From positions 1-64,000 of the forward strand of contig CACJUX010000007.1 in NCBI GenBank assembly GCA_902596655.1: a stretch of 64,000 nucleotides of DNA. Direction: 5' to 3'. Position 1 is the stretch's first letter. Each line of letters opens with the position of its first letter. The notes beneath the pieces are model-generated. The model was not told where the DNA came from. It searched no databases and saw only the letters and a list, made by a program, of their open reading frames with translations. Origin of the DNA: an uncultured SAR116 cluster alpha proteobacterium (GTDB lineage: Bacteria > Pseudomonadota > Alphaproteobacteria > Puniceispirillales > Puniceispirillaceae). Position numbers and translations under genes: made by a program. Below, piece after piece: positions 56,593 to 64,000 of the stretch.

Positions 56593-57174
56593 ATGTCCGC
56601 AGAGGCAATTTCCGATATTTTGACGCGATCCGCTTCTGTCAAGCTAGCGACGGCAGAGCAGTGCAGCGATGCCGCCTTTGAGGCAAGCAGGATGATAGCA
56701 ACTGCGCTTAAGGGTGGTGGTAAATTAATGATCTGTGGTAACGGTGGCTCTGCTGGTGATGCGCAACATCTAGCAGCTGAATTTGTTGCGACACTTGATC
56801 ACCAGCGACCGCGTGCGGGGCTCGCCGCGATCGCTCTGACCACTGATACCTCTCTTATCACAGCCTATTCAAATGATTTTGGCTTTGACGGCATCTTTTC
56901 ACGTCAGGTGGAAACGCTCGGCCGGAAAGGTGATGTTCTGGTCGGTATTTCAACGAGTGGGAATTCAAAAAATGTCGTTGCTGCGATGAATGCTGCAAGG
57001 GCCGGTGGCATCAGCACAATTGCCTTTAGTGGTGAAGCAGGCGGTGAGATTTGTGATCATGCTGATATTACCATTTGCGTTCCTAGCCAAACGACGATGC
57101 ATATTCAAGAAGCTCATATAGCACTTGGCCATGTTATCACACTCACCGTTGAGCAGCTTCTTGGTCATGGCTGA
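56593..57174 (+). CDS. gmhA: Phosphoheptose isomerase (GmhA-like, SIS domain)
   Basis: Converts sedoheptulose-7-phosphate to D-glycero-D-manno-heptose-7-phosphate for LPS core or other heptosides. The 193-residue product has GGGKLMICGNGGSAGDAQHLAAEFV around residues 43-67 (zinc and substrate site; cited as CGNGGSAGDAQHLAAEF). LTTDTSLITAYSNDFGFDGIFSRQVE, GDVLVGISTSGNSKNVV and the late zinc-site helix MHIQEAHIALGHVI follow. The start at 56593 is chosen over 56557 by ribosome-site spacing (AAGAG, 8 bases) and family length. It lies between galU (divergent) and ugd. Confidence 0.9.
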   Translation: MSAEAISDILTRSASVKLATAEQCSDAAFEASRMIATALKGGGKLMICGNGGSAGDAQHLAAEFVATLDHQRPRAGLAAIALTTDTSLITAYSNDFGFDGIFSRQVETLGRKGDVLVGISTSGNSKNVVAAMNAARAGGISTIAFSGEAGGEICDHADITICVPSQTTMHIQEAHIALGHVITLTVEQLLGHG

Positions 57175-57236
57175 TTCCAAGGGGGTGCGGCAGATGTAGC
57201 CGGGAAACTGATCATTAATCTTTGGGGAATGGTAAC

Positions 57237-58547
57237 ATGAAAATTGCGATTATAGGTACTGGTTATGTCGGCCTTGTGTCTGGCGCGTGTTTTTCAGAGT
57301 TTGGTTTTGACGTTACCTGCATCGACAATGATGCTGACAAAATTGCAAGACTTGCCGCTGGCGTGATGCCGATTTATGAGCCTGGGCTAGAAGATTTGGT
57401 CACGCGCAACGTGGATGCCGACAGGTTGCATTTTTCTACTGATATTGGCCCGGCAGTAACGGCCGCAGATGCAGTTTTTATCGCTGTTGGCACCCCCACG
57501 CGCCGTGGTGATGGACATGCTGACCTGACCTATGTCTATGCTGTTGCCGAGGAGATTGCATCCCACCTTAGGGGCTATACCGTTGTGATCACCAAATCGA
57601 CGGTTCCTGTTGGCACTGGCAGAGAGGTAAGTGCAATCATTCGCAAGGCCAATGCCAACGCTGATTTTGACGTTGCCTCAAACCCTGAATTTCTGCGTGA
57701 GGGTGCAGCAATTGGTGACTTCATGCGACCGGACCGGGTGGTGGTTGGCACTGAATCCGACCGCGCCAGAGACGTTCTGCGGGCGCTTTACCGGCCACTT
57801 TTTCTGATTGAGACCCCTATTATGTTCACCGGTCTCGAGACCGCAGAGTTGATCAAATATGCAGGCAATGCGTTTCTTGCCGTTAAAATTTCCTACATCA
57901 ACCAGATGGCAGATCTTTGCGAAGCAGTTGGTGCGAATGTGCATGATGTTGCCAAGGGCATCGGACTCGATAAACGGATTGGTAGTAAATTTCTACACCC
58001 GGGGCCGGGCTACGGTGGTTCATGTTTTCCTAAGGATACATTGGCCCTAGTTAGAACTGCACAGGCTCATGATGTTCGCATAGGCATCGTCAATGAGGTT
58101 GTTGACTATAATGATGCGCGCAAACAATCCATGTCGAGGCGGGTCATTAGGGCGCTTCACGGCGAGGTTGAGGGCAAGAGCATCGCGATTTTGGGTCTTG
58201 CCTTCAAACCGGAGACAGATGATATGAGGGACAGTCCGTCACTAGATATCATTCCGCACCTGTTGGCGGCAGGCGCAGACATCCGCGTTTATGATCCAAA
58301 AGCAATGGAAGAGGCAAAGCCTCTCTTGCCAAGTTCGGTTCATTTTGCTGAGAATGCCGAAGACTGTATCGCCGATGCTGATGCCGTTGTTTTGGTGACA
58401 GAATGGAATGAGTTTAGGGCTTTGACGCCAAAGCGCTACATTACCTTATTGAGAGGCAGTGTTATGGTAGATCTGAGGAATGTATATTCCCCAGAAGAAA
58501 TGACTAGATCAGGTTTGGATTATTTTTCCATTGGCCGTCCCGCATAA
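57237..58547 (+). CDS. ugd: UDP-glucose 6-dehydrogenase
   Basis: NAD-dependent oxidation of UDP-glucose to UDP-glucuronate. The 436-residue product starts MKIAIIGTGYVGLVSGACF with the dinucleotide loop. IAVGTPTRRGDGHADLTYV, ITKSTVPVGTG, SNPEFLREGAAIGDFMRPDRVVVG (quoted as NPEFLREGAAIGDFMRPDR) and the catalytic Cys in GPGYGGSCFPKDTLAL near residue 260 are present. GLAFKPETDDMRDSPSLDI completes the set. The ATG at 57237 follows GGGGAATGG. Together with GalU and the UDP-glucuronate decarboxylase at 61002 it completes a route to UDP-xylose. Confidence 0.97.
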   Translation: MKIAIIGTGYVGLVSGACFSEFGFDVTCIDNDADKIARLAAGVMPIYEPGLEDLVTRNVDADRLHFSTDIGPAVTAADAVFIAVGTPTRRGDGHADLTYVYAVAEEIASHLRGYTVVITKSTVPVGTGREVSAIIRKANANADFDVASNPEFLREGAAIGDFMRPDRVVVGTESDRARDVLRALYRPLFLIETPIMFTGLETAELIKYAGNAFLAVKISYINQMADLCEAVGANVHDVAKGIGLDKRIGSKFLHPGPGYGGSCFPKDTLALVRTAQAHDVRIGIVNEVVDYNDARKQSMSRRVIRALHGEVEGKSIAILGLAFKPETDDMRDSPSLDIIPHLLAAGADIRVYDPKAMEEAKPLLPSSVHFAENAEDCIADADAVVLVTEWNEFRALTPKRYITLLRGSVMVDLRNVYSPEEMTRSGLDYFSIGRPA

Positions 58548-58583
58548 AAAACATGCTATGATAAGGAAAAACTTCAATATTTT

Positions 58584-58853
58584 TTAGGGACAAATAAAAA
58601 CGTCCCATTTAAGTCGTTGGTGCCTTCTTTCATTGCAATCAGCGTCAGAAAGGAGGTCGAAATCGCTCCTTTTCTCTGTTTTATGTTTGGATGTTTTTTG
58701 AAGAAAATGGAAATGCCATGACTCTTTAATCTGTGCACATTGGCATTGGTCTCCATTTGGGTGGTTACTTTGGAGGTGAGCTTGGACATTTTTTGCAAAC
58801 AAAATAATAAATGCTGAGAACGCTAAAACAAAAGTAATCTTGATGGAAACCAT
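58584..58853 (-). CDS. Possible small secreted protein
   Basis: An 89-residue open frame begins with a convincing signal peptide (MVSIKITFVLAFSAFIILFA, then KNVQA). The predicted mature part is His/Lys-rich, with Cys residues in DQCQCAQ, ADCNE and FICP. AGGGG lies 9 bases before the ATG. A second minus-strand frame (58574-58798) overlaps most of it and also lacks stops, so either may be a shadow or the gene may be frameshifted. No homologue recognised. It occupies the otherwise gene-free AT-rich gap between ugd and the TPR-OGT. Confidence 0.3.
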   Translation of the reverse strand: MVSIKITFVLAFSAFIILFAKNVQAHLQSNHPNGDQCQCAQIKESWHFHFLQKTSKHKTEKRSDFDLLSDADCNERRHQRLKWDVFICP

Positions 58854-58979
58854 GTTTCGCGCCCCTTTTTTAGTTGCTCTTGAGCTTTTTTGCCAAAATG
58901 TTAATCCATGATAATTGATGGTTCAGGTGGAATATTCAAGGGAAACAATTTTTCGCTCATTATTTATGGTATTTTAAGA

Positions 58980-60998
58980 ATGAACGCTGATCAATTCATA
59001 CAAAAAGCAATGTCTTTAGCTAAAAAAGGTGAGACGGAAAAAGCCGTGGCATTATTAAGACAAGTGTTGGCTAAATATCCTTCAAATAAAAGAGCTCAAA
59101 ATGGGGTGAGAAAATTATTTGTAAACGCAGACCACAACCAAGTTTCTCACCCTCCAAAAGCTGCAATTGATGAAATCATTACTTGCCAAAAACGCAGTGA
59201 ATTTTTGCTTGCTATCAAAAAATCTGAGCAAGTTCTTGAGAGTTTTCCATATTCATTCTTTATGTGGAATTTGTTGGGTGTTTTGTACAAAAAAGTTGGA
59301 GAGAAAAAAAAATCAACAGACGCCTATCACAATGCGTTGTTGATTAATCCAGATTATGCTGAGGCATACTTTAATATTGGTAATTCTCTTTTCCATCAGG
59401 GCTTATTTGAAGAGGCTGAAAAAGCATTCGCAAAGGCAGCAAATCTTCAGCCAAAAAACGCCAGAAACTTCTTTAATTTAGCACATGTTCATAACGAACA
59501 AGGCAAAATTGAAATAGCTGAAAACGATCTACAAACAGCAATAGAGCTTGATGAAAATTATGCCGAGGCATTTCATTTATTGGCTCAAATTTACCATAAA
59601 AAAGGTGCTATAGATTTGGCATTAATTAATTTTGAAAAATCCATAAGTTCAAAACCGGATTACCCTGAGGCATATAACAACATGAGCAATGTTTTGTGGG
59701 ATTTAGGAAGAGCAGAAGAAGCCATCGAAGCGCTCGAGAGAGCTGTGACGTTGAAACCTAGTTTGTTTGGTGCAGCTAGCAAAAAAGCATATTTCTTAGC
59801 TAGTAAAAATATTTGTGGGACGAAGTGCTATCTTGATGAGGTAACGCGTTTAAATAGAAGAATAAGAGAAAATTTGGCCACTTCATTTGTTTTTGAGAAA
59901 AAACGACTTGTTAATGACAGAGTCAGATTGGGATTTGTTTCAGCTGATTTCCGAGACCATCCCGTTGGTTATTTCTTAGAGAGTCTTATCAGAAACTTGA
60001 ACAAAGATAAGCTAGACTGTTTGGCATTTAGCAACTCGCCTGAAGAGACGACATTGACAAAAAGGATCAAGTCCCAATTTACAGAATGGCATTCGATATA
60101 TGGAATGACAGATACGGATGCGGCTTCGCTTATTTACGAGGCAAAACCCGATGTACTGATAGATCTTTCTGGCCACACTGGTGGAAACAGACTGCCTGTT
60201 TTTGCTTTACGGCCGGCCCCAATTCAAGCGACCTGGCTTGGATATTTTGCATCAACGGGCATAGAAGCTATGGATTATATTATAGGTGATAAATTTGTTA
60301 CGCCGCATGATTCGCAATGTGAATTTACAGAAAAGATTATTCAACTGCCAGGTTGTTATTTGTGTTTTTCCGAACCTGAATTCAATATTGAAGTTGGACC
60401 GCCTCCTTCCATAAAAAATAAAAATATTACATTTGGTTGTTTAAATAGAGCAGATAAAATATCAAAAGAAGTAATAAGTGTTTGGAGCCAAATTTTAAAA
60501 AAGGTCCCAAAATCCCAGCTTTTTTTCAGAGGTGGAGGATATAGTGGCAAAGTCAGCAGTAGCATAATTGATAATTTTGAGAGTTTTGGGGTAGAAAAAT
60601 ACCGTTTGAAATTTGCGGAAATGACGAGTCGCAAGAGATTTCTTTCGTCTTATAATCAGATAGATGTTGCGCTAGACCCCTTCCCATACCCTGGAGGTAC
60701 TTCGACCTGCGAGGCGCTTTGGATGGGGGTGCCCGTAATCACAAAAAAGGGGTTTAACTTTCTCTCCAGAATGGGCGAAACCATCCTCCATAACACTGGA
60801 AATGGAGATCTTTGTGCCAGAAACAATGAAGAGTATGTGTCGAACGCAGTGGAGTTGGTAAAAGACATTTCATTTTTGAGCAAAACCAGAGCAAAGCAAC
60901 GTGAGCAGGTTTTGAAAAGCTGTATTTTTGACGCTAAGTCATTTGCTACCAATTTCGAAAATATGATTTTTAAATTGAACAAAATAAATGAGAAATAG
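58980..60998 (+). CDS. TPR-repeat O-GlcNAc transferase-like glycosyltransferase (GT41)
   Basis: A 672-residue protein related to eukaryotic OGT and plant SPINDLY. Residues about 1-270 are tetratricopeptide repeats (AYFNIGNSLFHQGLFEEAEK, FFNLAHVHNEQGKIEIAEND, AYNNMSNVLWDLGRAEEAIE). Residues about 300-670 form the GT41 catalytic region. VRLGFVSADFRDHPVGYFLE has the catalytic-type His. DVLIDLSGHTGGNRLPVFALRPAPIQATWLGY follows (cited as LIDLSGHTGGNRL and APIQATWLGYFASTG). ITFGCLNRADKIS and DPFPYPGGTSTCEALWMGVPV are the UDP-sugar-binding part. It would glycosylate Ser/Thr of proteins; donor and target unknown. AT-rich, three bases before the UDP-glucuronate decarboxylase gene. Confidence 0.92.
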   Translation: MNADQFIQKAMSLAKKGETEKAVALLRQVLAKYPSNKRAQNGVRKLFVNADHNQVSHPPKAAIDEIITCQKRSEFLLAIKKSEQVLESFPYSFFMWNLLGVLYKKVGEKKKSTDAYHNALLINPDYAEAYFNIGNSLFHQGLFEEAEKAFAKAANLQPKNARNFFNLAHVHNEQGKIEIAENDLQTAIELDENYAEAFHLLAQIYHKKGAIDLALINFEKSISSKPDYPEAYNNMSNVLWDLGRAEEAIEALERAVTLKPSLFGAASKKAYFLASKNICGTKCYLDEVTRLNRRIRENLATSFVFEKKRLVNDRVRLGFVSADFRDHPVGYFLESLIRNLNKDKLDCLAFSNSPEETTLTKRIKSQFTEWHSIYGMTDTDAASLIYEAKPDVLIDLSGHTGGNRLPVFALRPAPIQATWLGYFASTGIEAMDYIIGDKFVTPHDSQCEFTEKIIQLPGCYLCFSEPEFNIEVGPPPSIKNKNITFGCLNRADKISKEVISVWSQILKKVPKSQLFFRGGGYSGKVSSSIIDNFESFGVEKYRLKFAEMTSRKRFLSSYNQIDVALDPFPYPGGTSTCEALWMGVPVITKKGFNFLSRMGETILHNTGNGDLCARNNEEYVSNAVELVKDISFLSKTRAKQREQVLKSCIFDAKSFATNFENMIFKLNKINEK

Positions 60999-61001
60999 AA
61001 C

Positions 61002-61961
61002 ATGGATTCGTCAATTTTAGTTGCTGGTGGGGCAGGTTTCCTTGGCTCTCACCTTTGTGATCGTCTTTTGCGGCAGAGAAAAAAAGTAATTTGCTTGGAT
61101 AATTTCCTGACTGGACGAAAAGAAAACATTGCTCATCTCCTTAGAAACAACGATTTTCATTTAATTGAGCATGATGTTTGGGAGCCAATTCACGTCCGGA
61201 TTTTCGAGTCTTTTAACACACAGATATGTCAAATCTATAATATGGCTTGTCCTGCCAGTCCAGTAGCTTATCAACAAGACCCTTTATCCACCACAAAAAC
61301 AGCAATCCTTGGTGCACTTAATATGCTTGATTTAGCTGGTGAGACAAAAGCGACCATCTTTCAGGCTTCAACTTCTGAAGTTTATGGTGATCCTGAAGTG
61401 CATCCCCAGAAAGAAACATACTGGGGCCATGTTAATCCGATTGGTCTCCGCGCATGTTATGATGAAGGAAAGCGGTGCGCTGAAACACTGTTCTTTGACC
61501 ATTACAGACAATTTGGAACGAACATCAAGGTTGCGAGGATATTCAATACCTACGGCCCAAAAATGCAAATCGATGATGGACGTGTCGTAAGTAATTTCAT
61601 AGTTCAAGCGTTGAAGGGAGAGGACATAACGATCTATGGTGATGGTAAGCAAACGAGATCCTTTTGTTACGTCGATGATCTCATTGAGGGGATCTTAGCT
61701 TTTGTTGATTGTGATCCAGTTGCGAGTCCGTTTAATATCGGCAACCCTTGTGAGACTTCGGTAGGCGATTTGGCTAAATTGATTTGCAAAGTCTCGAATT
61801 CAAAAAGCAGAGTTGTTTTTAGACCCTTACCGTCTGATGACCCTTCCAGACGTCAACCAGATATAAGTGCAATACGTGATCAGACTGGCTGGACACCAAA
61901 GGTATCGTTGGAAGAGGGCCTAGAAGAAACTGTAAAGTATTTTAGGGAAGCAATATCTTGA
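61002..61961 (+). CDS. UDP-glucuronate decarboxylase (UDP-xylose synthase)
   Basis: Short-chain dehydrogenase-fold enzyme turning UDP-glucuronate into UDP-xylose. The 319-residue product has [17 protein letters not shown] at residues 6-22 (NAD loop). [47 protein letters not shown] and the YxxxK catalytic pair in [18 protein letters not shown]-like context ([12 protein letters not shown]) follow. [21 protein letters not shown] is UXS-specific (cited in part). It starts 3 bases after the TPR-OGT stop, so the two are probably co-transcribed and UDP-xylose may be a donor. Confidence 0.94.
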   Translation: MDSSILVAGGAGFLGSHLCDRLLRQRKKVICLDNFLTGRKENIAHLLRNNDFHLIEHDVWEPIHVRIFESFNTQICQIYNMACPASPVAYQQDPLSTTKTAILGALNMLDLAGETKATIFQASTSEVYGDPEVHPQKETYWGHVNPIGLRACYDEGKRCAETLFFDHYRQFGTNIKVARIFNTYGPKMQIDDGRVVSNFIVQALKGEDITIYGDGKQTRSFCYVDDLIEGILAFVDCDPVASPFNIGNPCETSVGDLAKLICKVSNSKSRVVFRPLPSDDPSRRQPDISAIRDQTGWTPKVSLEEGLEETVKYFREAIS

Positions 61962-62019
61962 CATATTTGTGACACGTCTCAAATACCTCGCTGTCTGTTG
62001 TAACTGATTTCTGGCAACT

Positions 62020-62802
62020 CTAACTCTCATGAATTGCTAGACAATTTTCTCGGTCAACGCATTGCAGGCGATATCCAAGTTTGTTGAGAAGTTTGATTGT
62101 GCTTGCAAATTTGGGGCCTAAATTGTGAGTACCGTCGGCGTGTTTGTGCTCAAATAAAATCGCTTTAGGTTGTATTTTATCGAATGGGAAATTTTTAATT
62201 ATCTCAACGTCGTGACCTTCGGTATCTAAGTATAGCAAGTTTATATCCACACACTTCATCGCGTTTAGCAGGTTCTCTGCGGAAATACATGGCACTCTTA
62301 TTTTTTCAATGTATCCAATCATCCTTTTGTCGTGATTTGTTGCATGTTCTTTGTTTAAAGAGCCAAGCTGATCTCCATAATGTTGCAGTCTATTTGCATT
62401 CTGCGTAGGAGCGAAAAAGTCAACCATATCCACTGTTTTATTCGTTACACATTTGTTTACTAGAAAAACATTTTTCAATTTAGAGTGTGTTTTGATTAGT
62501 GTTTTGAATAAATGTGGTACCGGTTCGACAAGGCACACTTTCCCGTACTCTGCAGCCTCCTTAACAAAGTATTTTGTTTTCAAACCGTTGTGAGCCCCAA
62601 TCATCAAAAGAGCATAGTCTTTTGTATTTTCGAGAGAGAACCCTCTATAATAGCGCGGGTTGAATGGACGCTGTTTTGAACGAATTGGTGCTTCAATTCC
62701 AATTTTTGCCAGCAACTTTTCAACAATAAAGCTCATGTTTGTGGATACTTTCGGTGATACGAGAAACTTTAGCCTACTCTGAAAAGGTGTCATCTCTGAC
62801 AA
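62020..62802 (-). CDS. FkbM-family methyltransferase
   Basis: Predicted SAM-dependent O-methyltransferase, a class often acting on surface sugars. The 260-residue product has YALLMIGAHNGLKTKYFV as the SAM loop (family DVGAN.G) near residue 63. KVCLVEPVPHLFKTLI is motif II, VNKCVTNKTVDMVDFF follows, and VDINLLYLDTEGHDVEIIKNF (quoted less one residue: DINLLYLDTEGHDVEIIKNF) is the FkbM-typical D-E/EG-D pattern. It is convergent with the UDP-xylose synthase and in the same AT-rich block as the TPR-OGT. Substrate unknown. Confidence 0.85.
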   Translation of the reverse strand: MSEMTPFQSRLKFLVSPKVSTNMSFIVEKLLAKIGIEAPIRSKQRPFNPRYYRGFSLENTKDYALLMIGAHNGLKTKYFVKEAAEYGKVCLVEPVPHLFKTLIKTHSKLKNVFLVNKCVTNKTVDMVDFFAPTQNANRLQHYGDQLGSLNKEHATNHDKRMIGYIEKIRVPCISAENLLNAMKCVDINLLYLDTEGHDVEIIKNFPFDKIQPKAILFEHKHADGTHNLGPKFASTIKLLNKLGYRLQCVDRENCLAIHES

Positions 62803-63155
62803 CTGTATACCTTAAGGATTAAGACAACGCCACCTTTGCATATGGTTCTATCCGTTAAAAATTACATTAATTTTCAGATATATACTGTTGATGACTAAGT
62901 TCATTTGGGTTATCAAAAAATGATAGGTTAAGGGAGCAAACTCCTTTACTTGCTCTAAGCTTGGTGAATTCAGAAAATTTAATTAAGCTTTACAAAATTT
63001 TTGTGATTGCGCTTACAAAACAATTACAGCCATCTAATTTTGCGTATTATATTTGTATTAGGAGTCGAACAATTTGTGAATATGAGAGTGCTTATCACGA
63101 AATTTTGATTTGAACTACACGTGAAAAATTGAAAGCTTTGAGGCGTGGGTTGACA
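62803..63155. other. AT-rich intergenic region without a recognisable gene
   Basis: This 353-base spacer separates the divergent FkbM and TPR genes. It is very AT-rich, with several TATAAT-like strings but no clear promoter pair, terminator, RNA gene or conserved reading frame. I see nothing else supportable in it. Confidence 0.6.
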
Positions 63156-64000
63156 ATGCAAATTCCAACAAAAAAAATTGATCCTGATTTAGCTGAGCTA
63201 AAAAACATACACGATTTATTTATTGAAAAAAAATTTCCCGATACAAAAAATTATATCTTGAGTATTCTCCCACATTATCCAAATTCTGCTCTTCTTTTTA
63301 ATGTTCTTGGTTTGGTTGATTTCAATCTAAAAGATTATGAATGTGCAAAACAAAACTATTACAAAGCAATAGAGCTTAAGCCAAACTTCCCCGATCCGTT
63401 AAATAATCTTGGAATGGTAGAAAGGCTGCTGGGAAATTATCAGGGTGCGATTAATGCATTCAAAAAGTCAATAACACTTAAACCTGATTACTCAGAGGCA
63501 TTTTTCAATTTGGCAAATCTTTATTTGCAAATTTCTGACTTTTCGGAGGCGGAGATTAATTACAAGTTCGCCTTGGAAATAAATCCAAGGCTTACCCAAG
63601 CATCACAAAATCTTGGTGCTACGTTTTTGAAAATGGGACGCAAGAAAGACGCTGCTAATATATTTGAGTCAGCTTTAGAATATTCACCAAATGACACTGA
63701 GATTTTATTGAGTTTGGGCGGAGTGCATAAGGATACGGGAGAACTAAGCCAATCGTTAAAATGTTACGAGAAAATTCGAGCAAATAATAGTGATCATGTG
63801 GAGTCGTTTGCTCGCTGGATGAGTCTGAAGGTACAGTTGGGTGATTTTTCAGCAATTAACACTGCATTGATATTTCACGTCTCCCCATCATTGGCTGAAA
63901 AGCTTGAAAACCACCCACGATTTCAGATTTATAAATCCATTTTTGATTTTTTAGTTAAGGACTTGGAATCTTGTAAATACCATCTAGAAAGATACGCTTA
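63156..64000 (+). CDS. TPR-repeat protein, 3' end beyond the window
   Basis: An open frame from the ATG at 63156 continues to the last base without a stop, giving 281 codons here. It reads MQIPTKKIDPDLAELKNI at the start. Tetratricopeptide repeats follow: LFNVLGLVDFNLKDYECAKQ, LNNLGMVERLLGNYQGAINA, FFNLANLYLQISDFSEAEIN and LSLGGVHKDTGELSQSLKCY. The repeat style is close to the TPR parts of the sulfotransferase at 32530 and the OGT at 58980. Whether a catalytic domain (sulfotransferase, GT41 or oxygenase) follows cannot be seen. AT-rich like its neighbours. GAGG lies 12 bases before the ATG. Confidence 0.85.
   Translation, partial: MQIPTKKIDPDLAELKNIHDLFIEKKFPDTKNYILSILPHYPNSALLFNVLGLVDFNLKDYECAKQNYYKAIELKPNFPDPLNNLGMVERLLGNYQGAINAFKKSITLKPDYSEAFFNLANLYLQISDFSEAEINYKFALEINPRLTQASQNLGATFLKMGRKKDAANIFESALEYSPNDTEILLSLGGVHKDTGELSQSLKCYEKIRANNSDHVESFARWMSLKVQLGDFSAINTALIFHVSPSLAEKLENHPRFQIYKSIFDFLVKDLESCKYHLERYA

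Noticed and set aside
63113-63130. Possible third parS site (CACGTGAAA-containing string)
   Set aside because: Only the CACGTGAA core matches; the left arm and the end differ from the 16-bp consensus at several positions, and it is about 47 kb from the origin.

Overview
The window looks like the origin-proximal part of an alphaproteobacterial chromosome. The clues are the block maf / PEP-synthase regulator / oriC-like region / hemE-hemJ-rho / mnmE-mnmG-rsmG-parA-parB / holA-lptE-leuS-DUF3576, the fxsA-secB-dnaQ-coaE cluster, a Tim44-like protein next to an Smr protein, and a CcrM-type adenine methyltransferase. Compact operons with many 1-4 base overlaps, sulfotransferases and TPR glycosyltransferases suggest a marine lineage close to SAR116 (Puniceispirillum-like). 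That last placement is inference, not proof.

Layout. 0-5.4 kb: hrcA divergent from rph-rdgB-hemW, and an LpoA/LppC-like lipoprotein. 5.5-9.6 kb: rsmI, a decayed yraN, a BON-domain lipoprotein, gshB and a decayed yifB/comM. 9.2-11.8 kb: HIT, GNAT, XRE, Smr and Tim44-like genes. 12-15.9 kb: fxsA, secB, dnaQ, coaE, maf and the PPDK/PEPS regulator, without the aroE that is often found between maf and coaE. 15.96-16.35 kb: oriC-like region with a cluster of DnaA boxes. 16.3-29.6 kb: hemE, hemJ, rho, ogt (disrupted at a G9 tract), mnmE, mnmG, rsmG, parAB, holA, lptE, leuS. Two perfect 16-bp parS sites lie inside ogt and rsmG. 29.6-31.2 kb: DUF3576 lipoprotein and a porin with a textbook terminator.

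31.4-35.1 kb is an AT-rich island with a sulfotransferase-like protein, a TPR-sulfotransferase fusion and a 2OG-Fe(II) oxygenase-like protein. 35.1-50 kb returns to ordinary genes: yggS, ribA, an OmpR-type regulator, tRNA-Gln, an STT3/PglB-type oligosaccharyltransferase, ispE, a TPR protein, ETF-QO, a uracil-DNA glycosylase, Slt, moaB, rnhB and ccrM. 50-58.5 kb holds an initiating sugar-phosphate transferase, a decayed apt, malate synthase G, phosphomannomutase/phosphoglucomutase, galU, a GmhA-like isomerase and ugd. 58.5-64 kb is a second AT-rich island: a TPR-O-GlcNAc-transferase-like protein, UDP-glucuronate decarboxylase, an FkbM methyltransferase and a TPR protein that runs off the end of the window.

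Working together, phosphoglucomutase, GalU, Ugd and UDP-xylose synthase form a complete route to UDP-glucose, UDP-glucuronate and UDP-xylose. These could feed the initiating transferase, the STT3 enzyme and the TPR-OGT. Sulfotransferases, an oxygenase and a methyltransferase linked to TPR modules suggest a surface-glycan and/or protein-modification capacity. The most notable observations are the orphan bacterial STT3, the two TPR-linked modification islands, the oriC/parS arrangement, and three decayed genes (yraN, yifB, apt) recognisable only by reading across stops and frames.
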